A stretch of DNA of 64,000 nt from Draconibacterium mangrovi_A. GTDB taxonomy: Bacteria > Bacteroidota > Bacteroidia > Bacteroidales > Prolixibacteraceae. A model generated the notes under the pieces. The model was not told where the DNA came from. It saw only the letters and a program-made list of their open reading frames with translations, and searched no databases. Shown here piece after piece: positions 25,998-34,294 of this stretch; within the stretch, counting starts at the first letter, position 1; every line of letters begins with the position of its first letter. Where the stretch lies: positions 930,001 to 994,000 of the forward strand of contig NZ_JBBIXN010000002.1 in the NCBI RefSeq assembly GCF_037646455.1, given 5' to 3'. Made by a program: the position numbers and the translations under genes.

Positions 25998-27622
25998 TCT
26001 GCCAGTTTTTTTGGATTCTCTTTTATTTTTCTTTCTTTTCTGCGTCGTCGTGCTGCTGCCTGAATGCATTCTCTTCTGAAAACAATCACCGACACGCCTT
26101 CATAAGCCATTTCCTGCTCAAAAGTCTTCACCATAATTTCGTGGTATTTTTTCATCGGGACGAGGGTTCGAATGTGGTCGGGATCAACGCCCACACCCTT
26201 GCAAATAGCTTCAATTTTTCCGAGTGCCGAAGAATCCTGACCTCCGGTCATCGATACGGATTCGTTGTCGGAAATTACGATCACTACATTTGATTGATCG
26301 TTTACTGCATCGAGTAAACCTGTAATCCCCGAGTGGGTGAAAGTAGAGTCACCGATCACAGCCAGCGAAGGGATTAATCCGGCATCAGCCGCACCTTTTG
26401 CCATGGTAATTGATGCCCCCATATCGACACACGAATAAATACTTTTGTAGGGCGGCAAAGCTCCCAGTGTATAGCAGCCTATATCGGAAAAAACCCTTCC
26501 CTTTGAATATTTATTCACAGCTTCATTCAAGGCATTGAACATGTCCTGATGGCCACATCCCTGGCATAGTGCCGGCGGACGATTCACCACCAACCCGGGA
26601 ACTTCCAGTCCCTGCTTGTCTTCCCGGCCCAAAGCCAATGCAACAAGGTCTGCGTTCAGTTCTCCCGAACGAGGAACTGCACCGCTTAATCTGCCGCTTA
26701 CTTTTACTTTTTTCGAAAAAATACCTTTCACCAGTTCTTCAACTACGGGGTAGCCCTCTTCGAGCACGAGCACTTCATCGCAATGCTTCTGCATTTCCAA
26801 TACCGTATTTTCCGGAATCGGATACTGCGACAATTTCAAAACACTGAACGGACATTCCTCGTCCTGAAAGTTCTCATTCAGGTAATTGTAAGCAATGCCA
26901 CAGGCAATGATACCCAGACTACGATCGGAACCAATCTCCAAAGAATTGTATTCCGAATCTTCAGCTTCTTTTTCAAAATCATCCTGTTTACTCAACAAAC
27001 TTTGGTAGCGTTTGCGTGCACTCGAAGGCAGTAAAATAAACTGACTCGGATCGTTGGGCAGAACAAGCTGATTTTGCGCTTGTTCTTCGAGACGATAAAC
27101 ACCCGACCTCGAATGTGCCAGACGCGTTGTAATACGTACCATTACCGGCACACTCAATTTCTCGGAAAGTGCAAATCCGTGATAAACCATGTTATATGCT
27201 TCCTGTTGATTCGAAGGCTCTAGAACCGGAATCATCGCAAATTTTCCGTAGTACCTGGAGTCCTGCTCGTTTTGCGACGAATGCATCGACGGGTCGTCTG
27301 CTACGGCCAGTACAAGCCCACCATTAACTCCTGTAATTGCCGAATTCATAAATACATCAGCGGCTACATTAAGGCCTACGTGTTTCATACAAACCATGGA
27401 GCGTTTTCCCGCATACGACATACCAAGTGCAGCTTCGTAGGCCGTTTTTTCGTTGGCCGACCATTTGCTGCGAATGCCCTTTTCGACAGTTAATTTACTG
27501 TCCTGTATAAATTCTGTTATTTCGGTTGAAGGAGTTCCCGGATAGGCATAAACACCGGAGATGCCACCATCGATGGCAGCCTGTCCGATAGCCTCAACTC
27601 CCAGGTATAGGTTTTGCTTCAT
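25994..27622 (-). CDS. iorA: indolepyruvate:ferredoxin oxidoreductase alpha subunit
   Basis: A 542-residue TPP enzyme. The pyrimidine-domain loop YPGTPSTEITEF (about 26-37) and the central CQGCGH motif are present. The TPP site begins at GDSTFTHSGITGL and closes about 28 residues later with SDNESVSMTGGQ. Many archaeal homologues end with two [4Fe-4S] motifs; here the tail after RRECIQ is a basic stretch without them, so an external carrier must deliver electrons. It heads the six-gene minus-strand operon iorA-iorB-porin-ACT-paaK-ACT and has a full -7 box 23 bp upstream. Confidence 0.93.
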   Translation of the reverse strand: MKQNLYLGVEAIGQAAIDGGISGVYAYPGTPSTEITEFIQDSKLTVEKGIRSKWSANEKTAYEAALGMSYAGKRSMVCMKHVGLNVAADVFMNSAITGVNGGLVLAVADDPSMHSSQNEQDSRYYGKFAMIPVLEPSNQQEAYNMVYHGFALSEKLSVPVMVRITTRLAHSRSGVYRLEEQAQNQLVLPNDPSQFILLPSSARKRYQSLLSKQDDFEKEAEDSEYNSLEIGSDRSLGIIACGIAYNYLNENFQDEECPFSVLKLSQYPIPENTVLEMQKHCDEVLVLEEGYPVVEELVKGIFSKKVKVSGRLSGAVPRSGELNADLVALALGREDKQGLEVPGLVVNRPPALCQGCGHQDMFNALNEAVNKYSKGRVFSDIGCYTLGALPPYKSIYSCVDMGASITMAKGAADAGLIPSLAVIGDSTFTHSGITGLLDAVNDQSNVVIVISDNESVSMTGGQDSSALGKIEAICKGVGVDPDHIRTLVPMKKYHEIMVKTFEQEMAYEGVSVIVFRRECIQAAARRRRKERKIKENPKKLAE

Positions 27623-27644
27623 TTTGGTACAATTTTCTTTCTTA

Positions 27645-27652
27645 CAAAATTA
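27645..27652 (-). promoter_or_regulatory. -7 promoter box for the ior-paaK operon
   Basis: The minus strand reads TAATTTTG, a full TAnnTTTG match, 23 bp before the iorA start. The predicted 5' leader is therefore very short. Confidence 0.5.
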
Positions 27653-27790
27653 TGGAAACCCACTGCCGTCACACATTAAAATTGTCATGTAAAAATGTAT
27701 TCTTTAACAGTTTCGCTAAAGCAAAATCCAGCTAAAAAAAACTTTTGGAAATACCTCGAAATTGATTAAAACCAATGCGGATTATTCATT

Positions 27791-27808
27791 TTGTAACAAC
27801 TGTTACAA
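27791..27808. promoter_or_regulatory. 18-bp palindrome with Crp/Fnr operator geometry
   Basis: TTGTAACAACTGTTACAA is a perfect 7-4-7 inverted repeat; its core TGTAA-N6-TTACA has the 5-6-5 spacing of Crp/Fnr sites. It lies 74 bp before the PepSY-TM gene and about 140 bp before the divergent ior promoter. TetR/MarR proteins bind similar sequences. Confidence 0.45.
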
Positions 27809-27881
27809 TTCAGTTGAATAACATGGCTGATCTTTACGCACGAGAGCCAAACCAATCAGGAAAGCGACAAAATCCGAAAAG

Positions 27882-29393
27882 ATGAAGAAGAGCCGAGTGA
27901 TCCGATTTTTTAAGAAGCTGCATAAATGGCCCGCAATAATCATCGCATTAATTGCTGTTCTGTTTGCGGCTTCGGGAATTGTTATGAACCACCGTGGCGT
28001 GTTTTCTGCGATTGATGTTTCACGAAAGCTATTGCCCGGCAATTACAGCTACAACAACTGGAACCTGGGGGCCGTGCGTGGTTCGTTGCAATCGGGCAAC
28101 GCTATTTTTATTTACGGGAATGTCGGCATTTGGAAATGCGATCGTGATTTCCAGAACTTTTCCGATTTTAATCAGGGATTCCCACCGGGAATAGACAACC
28201 GAAAAATCTACGCTTTACAGGAATTCAGGAATACCATGTTTGCCGGCACGCACCTGGGCTTGTACAAACGCATGATAACTAATGGAGCATGGGAGAAAAT
28301 CGAACTTTCTGTAAAAAACGACCGGATAGCCGATGTAAGTTTAAAAGGAGATACTTTGCTGATTTTAACCCGCGACTACCTTTTTAAAAGTAACGATGGC
28401 AACATATTTCAGAAAATACAACTCCCGGATCCGGTGAATTACAAGCGTAAAACAGGTTTGTTCGACACTTTCTGGCAACTGCACAGCGGTGAACTTTTCG
28501 GCCTTACCGGGAAACTTATTGTCGATTTGCTGGGGATTGTAACCATCCTTCTTTCGGTAACCGGACTACTGCATTTCTTTTTCCCGAAAATTATTAAACA
28601 ATGGAAGAAAAAGGGTAAACCGTTTGAAGATGTGCTGGCCTCGAAACGCACCAACCTTCACTGGCACAACATGGTGGGTTACGTTTTTGTACTTTTTTTG
28701 GTGATCAACACTTTTGCAGGCATACACCTGCGGCCACCGCTTTTAATTGCTATTGCCAGCAAGCAGGTGGGCATTATTCCGGGCACACACCTCGATCAGC
28801 CAAACACGTGGTTCGATAAGCTGCGACGCGTAATGTGGGACGCCACTAACCAGCGTTACATTTTTTCCACTTCTGAAGGCTTTTTCTTTGCTGAAGAAAG
28901 CCTGCAGAAAAAACTGCAATCCGCAAATAACCAACCACCGGTTAGTGTTATGGGCTGTAATGTATTGGAGCCAATTAATAAGAAACATCTGTTGGTAGGT
29001 TCGTTCAGCGGTATGTTCGTATGGAATACCGAAACCGGGCAGGTAAACGATTTTTTTAGTGGAGCAAGCTATCACGCACCTGAAGGAATGGCTCGTCCCA
29101 TTGCGGCTGATATGGCTTCGGGACTGGTAGCTTCCCGCGAAAAAGCATATTGGTTCGACTATAACCGTGGTGCCATCGGATTGAACGGAGATCAGTTTCC
29201 TGATATGCCGGAAGAAATTCGTACAACTTCTCCCATGTCATTATGGAATGTTTCGCAGGAAATACACACCGGGCGAATATTTGAACACCTGATCGGTGGT
29301 TTTTATATCCTGTTTGTTCCACTGGCGGGTATTTGTCTGATAATCGTTCTTATCAGCGGTGTACTTATCTGGTGGATGGTTTATCGAAAGTGA
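27882..29393 (+). CDS. PepSY-associated TM-helix protein with propeller-like external segments
   Basis: A 503-residue inner-membrane protein with four spans (about 17-35, 212-233, 264-282 and 476-498). The start RFFKKLHKWPAIIIALIAVLFAASGIVMNH, and the pair of spans around residues 212-282 with LHWHNMVGYVF between them, match PepSY_TM proteins, some of which act as membrane reductases or metal-related proteins. Histidines in KLHKW and LHWHN could bind haem. The two external loops do not look like PepSY domains; YALQEFRNTMFAGTHLGLYKR and the DTLLILTRDYLFKSNDG stretch resemble beta-propeller blades. Function unknown. Confidence 0.78.
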   Translation: MKKSRVIRFFKKLHKWPAIIIALIAVLFAASGIVMNHRGVFSAIDVSRKLLPGNYSYNNWNLGAVRGSLQSGNAIFIYGNVGIWKCDRDFQNFSDFNQGFPPGIDNRKIYALQEFRNTMFAGTHLGLYKRMITNGAWEKIELSVKNDRIADVSLKGDTLLILTRDYLFKSNDGNIFQKIQLPDPVNYKRKTGLFDTFWQLHSGELFGLTGKLIVDLLGIVTILLSVTGLLHFFFPKIIKQWKKKGKPFEDVLASKRTNLHWHNMVGYVFVLFLVINTFAGIHLRPPLLIAIASKQVGIIPGTHLDQPNTWFDKLRRVMWDATNQRYIFSTSEGFFFAEESLQKKLQSANNQPPVSVMGCNVLEPINKKHLLVGSFSGMFVWNTETGQVNDFFSGASYHAPEGMARPIAADMASGLVASREKAYWFDYNRGAIGLNGDQFPDMPEEIRTTSPMSLWNVSQEIHTGRIFEHLIGGFYILFVPLAGICLIIVLISGVLIWWMVYRK

Positions 29394-29435
29394 CAGCTTT
29401 TATTGCATCTCCTAAGCAATTGAATATATTCGGAC

Positions 29436-30782
29436 CTATTTCTTTCCAACTGCAATAACAGATTTTTGTGCCCTGAAATAAATCACATCCTCAGAAATGG
29501 CAGGCGTGGCCATTAAAATATCATTCATGTTGTTGTGGGCAAGAACTTCAAACTCAGGTCCGGCTTTTACTACAAACACATCGCCATTTTCTGCACAGAA
29601 ATAAATACGGTTATCGGCTGCAATTCCCGAAGCGGAGAAACCCCCAACTGAGCCCAGACTCTCTTTGTACATTAATTCACCGTTAGTGGCTTTAAAAACC
29701 GATAAAGAACCATTACCGCGGAGATTATAAAGGTAGTCACCGTAAATCAGGGGCGATTGCATGTAGGCTCCTCCACGCTTAATGCTCCAGGCAATATATT
29801 CGTTTGTTAATTCATCGTCGCCCAAAGTAATATCGCCTGTAGCATTTGGTTTTACGGCATAAATCGGGGAATATCTGCCGTGCGCATTATTTATAAAAAT
29901 GAGGTTATGGGCAAAAACGGGCGTCGGTGTCGGAATATCGCCACCGCCACTCATTCGCCAGATTGCTCTTCCGGTTTCAAAATCGTAACCGCCCATGTGT
30001 TTCCAGCCGTTTACCACAATTTGCGTTTTACCATCCTTTTCAAAAACTGTGGGTGTACTCCAGGTAGCCACGTCGTCGCGGGCAACTTCCCAGATAAAAT
30101 CCCCGGTTTCCACATCGTAACAAGCGATAAAACCGTTCCCCAAAAAATCGCACTGTAAAATCACCTTACCTCTATGAATGATCGGCGAACTTGAAAATCC
30201 CCACTCCAGGCTGGGTGCATCATAGGGCCCCGCGTTCATTTTGCCAAACTTTTTACTCCAGAGTAGGTCGCCATCGAGGTTGTAGCAATACAAACCATTC
30301 GATCCAAAAAATGCCAGTACATGTTTTCCATCGGTTGCCGGGGTTGGATCGGCATGCGAGGCCTTTGTATGTCGTTTTACTACCGGAACACCTTTATGGC
30401 ACAAACGTTCCCAGAGTATTTCTCCGGTGTTTTTATCTAAACAATACAATTTGAATTCGTGCTCTGAATCATCTTCAACGGCATCGCCATCGCCATATAA
30501 ACCAACTTTCAGATAATTTTCGCCCGAACCGCTAATGGCAGTGGTTACAAAAATTTTATCGTCCCAGATAACCGGGCAGGAATGCCCCAAGCCCGGAATG
30601 GCGGTTTGCCAAAGTATGTTTTCGCCGGTTTCGAGGTTCCAGGTTTCTACTGTTTGAGCTTCATCGATAAATCCGTGGGCAAAAGGACCCCGAAACGAAG
30701 GCCACTGCTGGAAATAATTGTCTTGGGCACTAACGCTGAGAAACGAACACAGCAATAACAGATAGAATGCAACTTTCTTCAT
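29436..30782 (-). CDS. secreted PQQ-like beta-propeller repeat protein
   Basis: A 448-residue exported protein with signal peptide (LSVSAQD) and a series of seven or so PQQ-type blades. Each has a VWDDKIFVTT-like strand followed by a CLDKNTGEILWE-like strand; clear copies are LYCYNLDGDLLWSKKFG, ACYDVETGDFIWEVA and GYDFETGRAIWRMS. Such proteins in Bacteroidota are usually annotated as PQQ-binding-like beta-propeller proteins; most probably scaffold or bind carbohydrates rather than hold PQQ. It is convergent with the PepSY-TM gene and has no obvious partner. Confidence 0.85.
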   Translation of the reverse strand: MKKVAFYLLLLCSFLSVSAQDNYFQQWPSFRGPFAHGFIDEAQTVETWNLETGENILWQTAIPGLGHSCPVIWDDKIFVTTAISGSGENYLKVGLYGDGDAVEDDSEHEFKLYCLDKNTGEILWERLCHKGVPVVKRHTKASHADPTPATDGKHVLAFFGSNGLYCYNLDGDLLWSKKFGKMNAGPYDAPSLEWGFSSSPIIHRGKVILQCDFLGNGFIACYDVETGDFIWEVARDDVATWSTPTVFEKDGKTQIVVNGWKHMGGYDFETGRAIWRMSGGGDIPTPTPVFAHNLIFINNAHGRYSPIYAVKPNATGDITLGDDELTNEYIAWSIKRGGAYMQSPLIYGDYLYNLRGNGSLSVFKATNGELMYKESLGSVGGFSASGIAADNRIYFCAENGDVFVVKAGPEFEVLAHNNMNDILMATPAISEDVIYFRAQKSVIAVGKK

Positions 30783-30890
30783 TGATTTGGTTTTGGAGCT
30801 AAATTAACACTTTTAGAAGAATTGCTTCCACGAACCTGCAGATACGTCAAATTTCAGGGAGTAATAAAACTTGAGATAGTTGCGATGAGT

Positions 30891-31631
30891 TTATTTTTGG
30901 CAGCTGACAACAAGGGGTAAATGAGCGCCGCCAAAAGCATCGCCGTTAAAATTGGAAAAGAATTCGATATTCCTGAAACCTTCTGAATTTAACAGCTGTT
31001 TCAGTTCTTTGCTTTTTAAAGCAAAAAGCGTTGTTTCGTTCGAGATCGTTTCTTTCTTCTTTTTAAGGTGAAGTTCGGTTTTAAAATGCACCAGTCGGCT
31101 TTTCTCCACAAATTCATATTTCCGCACAAAACGAATGGCTTCGTTTTCGATTACAGGCAGTTCTGTAACCTTATCTTTCAAAATATAATCGTAATTCAGA
31201 ATTTGCAACATGAAATGTCCCCCATCTTTTAAAAGATTATAAACTGCAAAGATCATTTTACGCATGTCGTGCAGTTCCTGCAGGTGTACTAGAGTATTGC
31301 CAAAACAAAGCACCCCGTCTAACTTTCCAGCCTCAAAATCGGCCTCCAGTTCCAGCATATTTCCCAATCTAAACTTCAGGTTCGGTTGCGGGATACTCTC
31401 GTTGGCGATCTCCAGCAGATCCTCGTTCAGATCGATACCGGTAACATTTGCTCCCTGTGCTGCCAGCTGAAAAGCCAACTGACCGGTAGCACACCCAATG
31501 TCCAATATCTGTTTATCGGGCAACGAATTCAATTTGTTTGTAACAAAGGAAAGTTGTTTGGGATTAAATGGAAAAATATCGGAATAGTGAGTTGAGATGG
31601 AAGTATAAAATATGTTTTGCTGGTTGTCCAA
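30891..31631 (-). CDS. class I SAM-dependent methyltransferase
   Basis: A methyltransferase with motif I ILDIGCATGQLA, an acidic second strand (VTGIDLN) and LDGVLCFGNTLVHL as strand 4. The only upstream ATG (31712) lies inside the thioredoxin gene and would add 27 residues unlike the family; a TTG at 31631 (then DNQQNIFYTS) gives 246 residues, avoids the overlap and fits homologues that begin just before FY-x-S-I. I therefore chose 31631, with moderate certainty. It is 11 bp after the thioredoxin stop. Substrate unknown. Confidence 0.8.
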   Translation of the reverse strand: MDNQQNIFYTSISTHYSDIFPFNPKQLSFVTNKLNSLPDKQILDIGCATGQLAFQLAAQGANVTGIDLNEDLLEIANESIPQPNLKFRLGNMLELEADFEAGKLDGVLCFGNTLVHLQELHDMRKMIFAVYNLLKDGGHFMLQILNYDYILKDKVTELPVIENEAIRFVRKYEFVEKSRLVHFKTELHLKKKKETISNETTLFALKSKELKQLLNSEGFRNIEFFSNFNGDAFGGAHLPLVVSCQK

Positions 31632-31642
31632 ATTAAAGGTAT

Positions 31643-31948
31643 TTAATTGTCCATTTGTTGTTGAACCATCAATTTTATTTCGGCTGCCGAACGTACGCCC
31701 ATTCCGGTCCATTTAGCTTCTCCGTCTTTGAATAAAATTACCGTGGGAATGCTTCTAATCTGGTATTGAGTCGCAATATTCGGATTCCTGTCCACATCCA
31801 CTTTTATAATCCTCAACTGCTCGCGAAACTCCTCCTTAACTTCTTTCAGAATAGGTGGAATTTGTTTACACGGCACACACCAATCGGCATAAAAGTCGAC
31901 TAAAACCGGACGACTTGAATTAATAATATTTTTAAACTTCCCTATCAT
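31643..31948 (-). CDS. thioredoxin (WCVPC active site)
   Basis: A 101-residue thioredoxin with YADWCVPCKQIPP as active site: the CxxC pair is intact, but Val replaces the usual Gly of WCGPC, which tends to shift redox potential. The cis-Pro (SIPTVILF) is present. No signal peptide, so cytosolic. Its start overlaps the DUF6132 gene by 17 bp, and the APS reductase gene, whose enzyme class uses thioredoxin as reductant, lies two genes upstream on the same strand. Confidence 0.9.
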   Translation of the reverse strand: MIGKFKNIINSSRPVLVDFYADWCVPCKQIPPILKEVKEEFREQLRIIKVDVDRNPNIATQYQIRSIPTVILFKDGEAKWTGMGVRSAAEIKLMVQQQMDN

Positions 31949-32168
31949 TCTTTATTTCCTTTTTCTTCTTTATCTTTAGGAGAATGTCGCTAACAAAGTC
32001 TCCAACCAGATAACCCAGGGCCGCACCCCACAGCGTACTCCAGTACCAAACCGATTTAATGGCGCAAGAGCCACTTGTACATCCAATAAACCTCCAATAA
32101 AGAAATCCTCCAATGGCTCCTAAAACCAGAAAGATAAGCTGTAAACGCCTGTTTTTTAATGCTTCCAT
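31932..32168 (-). CDS. DUF6132 family small membrane protein
   Basis: A 78-residue protein with two membrane helices (about 10-27 and 42-62). The inter-helix loop FIGCTSGSCAIKS holds the conserved Cys pair of DUF6132. Members often sit near thioredoxin genes, and here the gene overlaps thioredoxin by 17 bp, so a redox role is plausible but unproven. Upstream, 32169-32286 contains no gene. Confidence 0.8.
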   Translation of the reverse strand: MEALKNRRLQLIFLVLGAIGGFLYWRFIGCTSGSCAIKSVWYWSTLWGAALGYLVGDFVSDILLKIKKKKEIKNDREV

Positions 32169-32286
32169 TTTAAACTATGTAATTAATCAAACAACAGTTG
32201 CAGATTTTGGTTTCAAACTGTCAATAGATAATAAATATCATAAATAGATTTTGTTGAAAAAGGGGGCGATAATGTATCGTTCGGAA

Positions 32287-33000
32287 TTATTTTTTCACCT
32301 CGTGCAGGCCACATTCTTTGCCCGATCCCTGCTCCCACCACCAACGTCCGGCTCTGAAATCTTCTCCGGGTTGAATGGCTCGCGTACAAGGCTGACAACC
32401 AATGCTTACAAAACCTTTATCGTGAAGTACGTTATACGGAATACGCTTCTCTTTAACGTAATCGATCGTTTTATCAAGATCCCAGTCTTTTAGCGGATTG
32501 CATTTTACGATATTGTTGCCTTCATCCACTTCAAACTCTTTCATATCGCTTCGGTTGTCCGACTGCGATGCACGAAGCCCGGTGATCCATATTTCGTTTC
32601 CTGAAAGCGCTCGTTTTAAAGGAATCACTTTACGGATAAAACAACATTCTTTCCGGTTTTCGAGCGACTCATAAAAACTGAAAGGCCCTTTCCTGGTAAC
32701 CATCTCTTCCACTTTATCTGCGGGCGGAAAATAAACCTGAATTTCCTTTTTATAGCGCTCAACCGTACTTCTGAAAACTTTGTACGTTTCGGGGAACAAT
32801 CGCCCAGTGTCCAGCGTAATCATCTTGATGTCGATGTCGTTATCAAAGATCATATCGGTAATCACCTGGTCTTCGTAGCCAAAACTTGTGGTAAACACCA
32901 CCTTCCCCGGATGTTGTTCTGCCAGGAACTTAAGTTTTTCAACACTTGTTTTATCAGTAAGCTGGGAGTTATATTGATCGGCTGTTTTCCGTAAATCCAT
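32287..33000 (-). CDS. cysH: assimilatory APS reductase (phosphoadenylyl-sulfate reductase family, Fe-S type)
   Basis: A 237-residue CysH-family reductase. The four cluster cysteines CC (119-120) and CxxC (202/205) predict a [4Fe-4S] cluster, which marks the APS-using enzymes. The catalytic Cys230 is in KECGLH. The substrate-loop segments SFGYEDQV and LDTGRLFPETY and the GLRASQS stretch are conserved. It converts adenylyl sulfate to sulfite using thioredoxin. A -7 box lies at 33059-33066. No other sulfate-assimilation genes are in the window, although a SulP anion transporter is encoded 2.8 kb away. Confidence 0.92.
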   Translation of the reverse strand: MDLRKTADQYNSQLTDKTSVEKLKFLAEQHPGKVVFTTSFGYEDQVITDMIFDNDIDIKMITLDTGRLFPETYKVFRSTVERYKKEIQVYFPPADKVEEMVTRKGPFSFYESLENRKECCFIRKVIPLKRALSGNEIWITGLRASQSDNRSDMKEFEVDEGNNIVKCNPLKDWDLDKTIDYVKEKRIPYNVLHDKGFVSIGCQPCTRAIQPGEDFRAGRWWWEQGSGKECGLHEVKK

Positions 33001-33058
33001 AATCTAAAATAATTTTTTTATCCTCATTTGTTGCGATTCAAGCAACTCTTCAGGTGCT

Positions 33059-33066
33059 CAAATATA
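33059..33066 (-). promoter_or_regulatory. -7 promoter box for cysH
   Basis: The minus strand reads TATATTTG (full TAnnTTTG match), 59 bp before the cysH start; the implied 5' leader is about 50 bases. Confidence 0.45.
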
Positions 33067-33100
33067 ACAATCAATCTCTATCAATCTTTGATTTCTTCAA

Positions 33101-34291
33101 CTACTCAACATATAAAACCAAACCTTTGAGGTATTCCCCTTCGGGATGGTAAATATTTACAGGATGATCGGCCGGCTGCGTTAGCTGATGCAGAATGCGA
33201 ACCTTACGTCCGGCAATAGCGGCCGCAGTAAAAACGGCTTCGCGAAATTTATCCTTAGTGACCACCTGAGAACAGGAGAAAGTAAATAAAACGCCTCCGC
33301 TCCTGATCTGTTCAAAGGCACGTGTATTTATCCGTTTGTATCCTTTTAAAGCCTGAGTTAAGGCTCTCCGATGCTTGGCAAATGCCGGCGGATCGAGAAT
33401 GATAAGGTCGTATTTATCCCGTATATTTTTCAGGTATTCGAATCCATCGGCAGAAAAAACATCGTGGCGTTTATCGCCCGGGAAATTGTGCTCCACGTTT
33501 TCGCGGGTAAGTTCAATCGCTTTTTCCGATGCATCAACGGAGTGGACCAGTTTCGCACCGCCCTTCATGGCATAAAACGAGAAACCTCCTGTGTAACAAA
33601 ACATGTTCAACACCTCACGATCTTTGGCATATTGTTCCACCAGTTTTCGGTTTTCACGCTGGTCGACAAAGAAACCGGTTTTCTGACCACTTTCCCAGTC
33701 TACCTTAAATTTCAATCCGTATTCTTTTACCTCAGTCTCAGAATCGCTACCATACAAATAACCGTCTTCCGAATCAATATTGGCTTTGTATGGTAAGGTT
33801 TTATCACTTTTGTAATAAACCGCTTTTAGCGCATCGCCCAAAACTTCCTGCAAGGCTTTTACCAACAATTCACGTATCAAGTGCATTCCAACCGAATGTG
33901 CCTGCATCACCGCTGTTCCGTTATAAAAATCGACGATCAGTCCGGGCATGTTATCGCCTTCGCCGTGTATCAATCGAAAAACATTGGTTTCTGAATTATC
34001 TGAAAATCCGAGTTTTTCCCGGAGTTTCCAGGCGCTTTCAATTTTTTGCTTCCAGAAAGTATAGTCCACTTCCACATCCTGAAAAGAAACAATGCGTACA
34101 GCAATTGATCCGATCTGGTAATGTCCTGTTCCCAAAAATTCATTCTTATTCGAAAAGACTTTTACAAGGTCGCCTTCGGCAGGATTTCCACTCATATCGC
34201 GAATGGCACCTGAAAATACCCACGGATGAAACCGTTTAAGCGACTGCTCCTTTCCCGATTTCAGGCTCACTTGAACAAGATCGGCTGACAT
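33101..34291 (-). CDS. class I SAM-dependent rRNA methyltransferase (RlmI/RlmL-C type)
   Basis: A 396-residue protein with an N-terminal PUA RNA-binding domain (about 1-75; LKRFHPWVFSGAI is typical) and a C-terminal methyltransferase. The NMFCYTGGFSFYAMKGGA motif I and catalytic-motif LIILDPPAFAK match the RlmI family that makes m5C in 23S rRNA; a catalytic Cys probably lies in FTFSCSQVV. It is 3 bp after the exonuclease gene and belongs to a minus-strand run DUF5063-exonuclease-rRNA methyltransferase. Confidence 0.9.
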   Translation of the reverse strand: MSADLVQVSLKSGKEQSLKRFHPWVFSGAIRDMSGNPAEGDLVKVFSNKNEFLGTGHYQIGSIAVRIVSFQDVEVDYTFWKQKIESAWKLREKLGFSDNSETNVFRLIHGEGDNMPGLIVDFYNGTAVMQAHSVGMHLIRELLVKALQEVLGDALKAVYYKSDKTLPYKANIDSEDGYLYGSDSETEVKEYGLKFKVDWESGQKTGFFVDQRENRKLVEQYAKDREVLNMFCYTGGFSFYAMKGGAKLVHSVDASEKAIELTRENVEHNFPGDKRHDVFSADGFEYLKNIRDKYDLIILDPPAFAKHRRALTQALKGYKRINTRAFEQIRSGGVLFTFSCSQVVTKDKFREAVFTAAAIAGRKVRILHQLTQPADHPVNIYHPEGEYLKGLVLYVE

Positions 34292-34294
34292 AAA

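Noticed and set aside
32267..32279. Small hairpin CGATA-ATG-TATCG downstream of cysH as a terminator
   Set aside because: Only a 5-bp stem, and the T-run on the minus strand is separated by five C residues; too weak to call.
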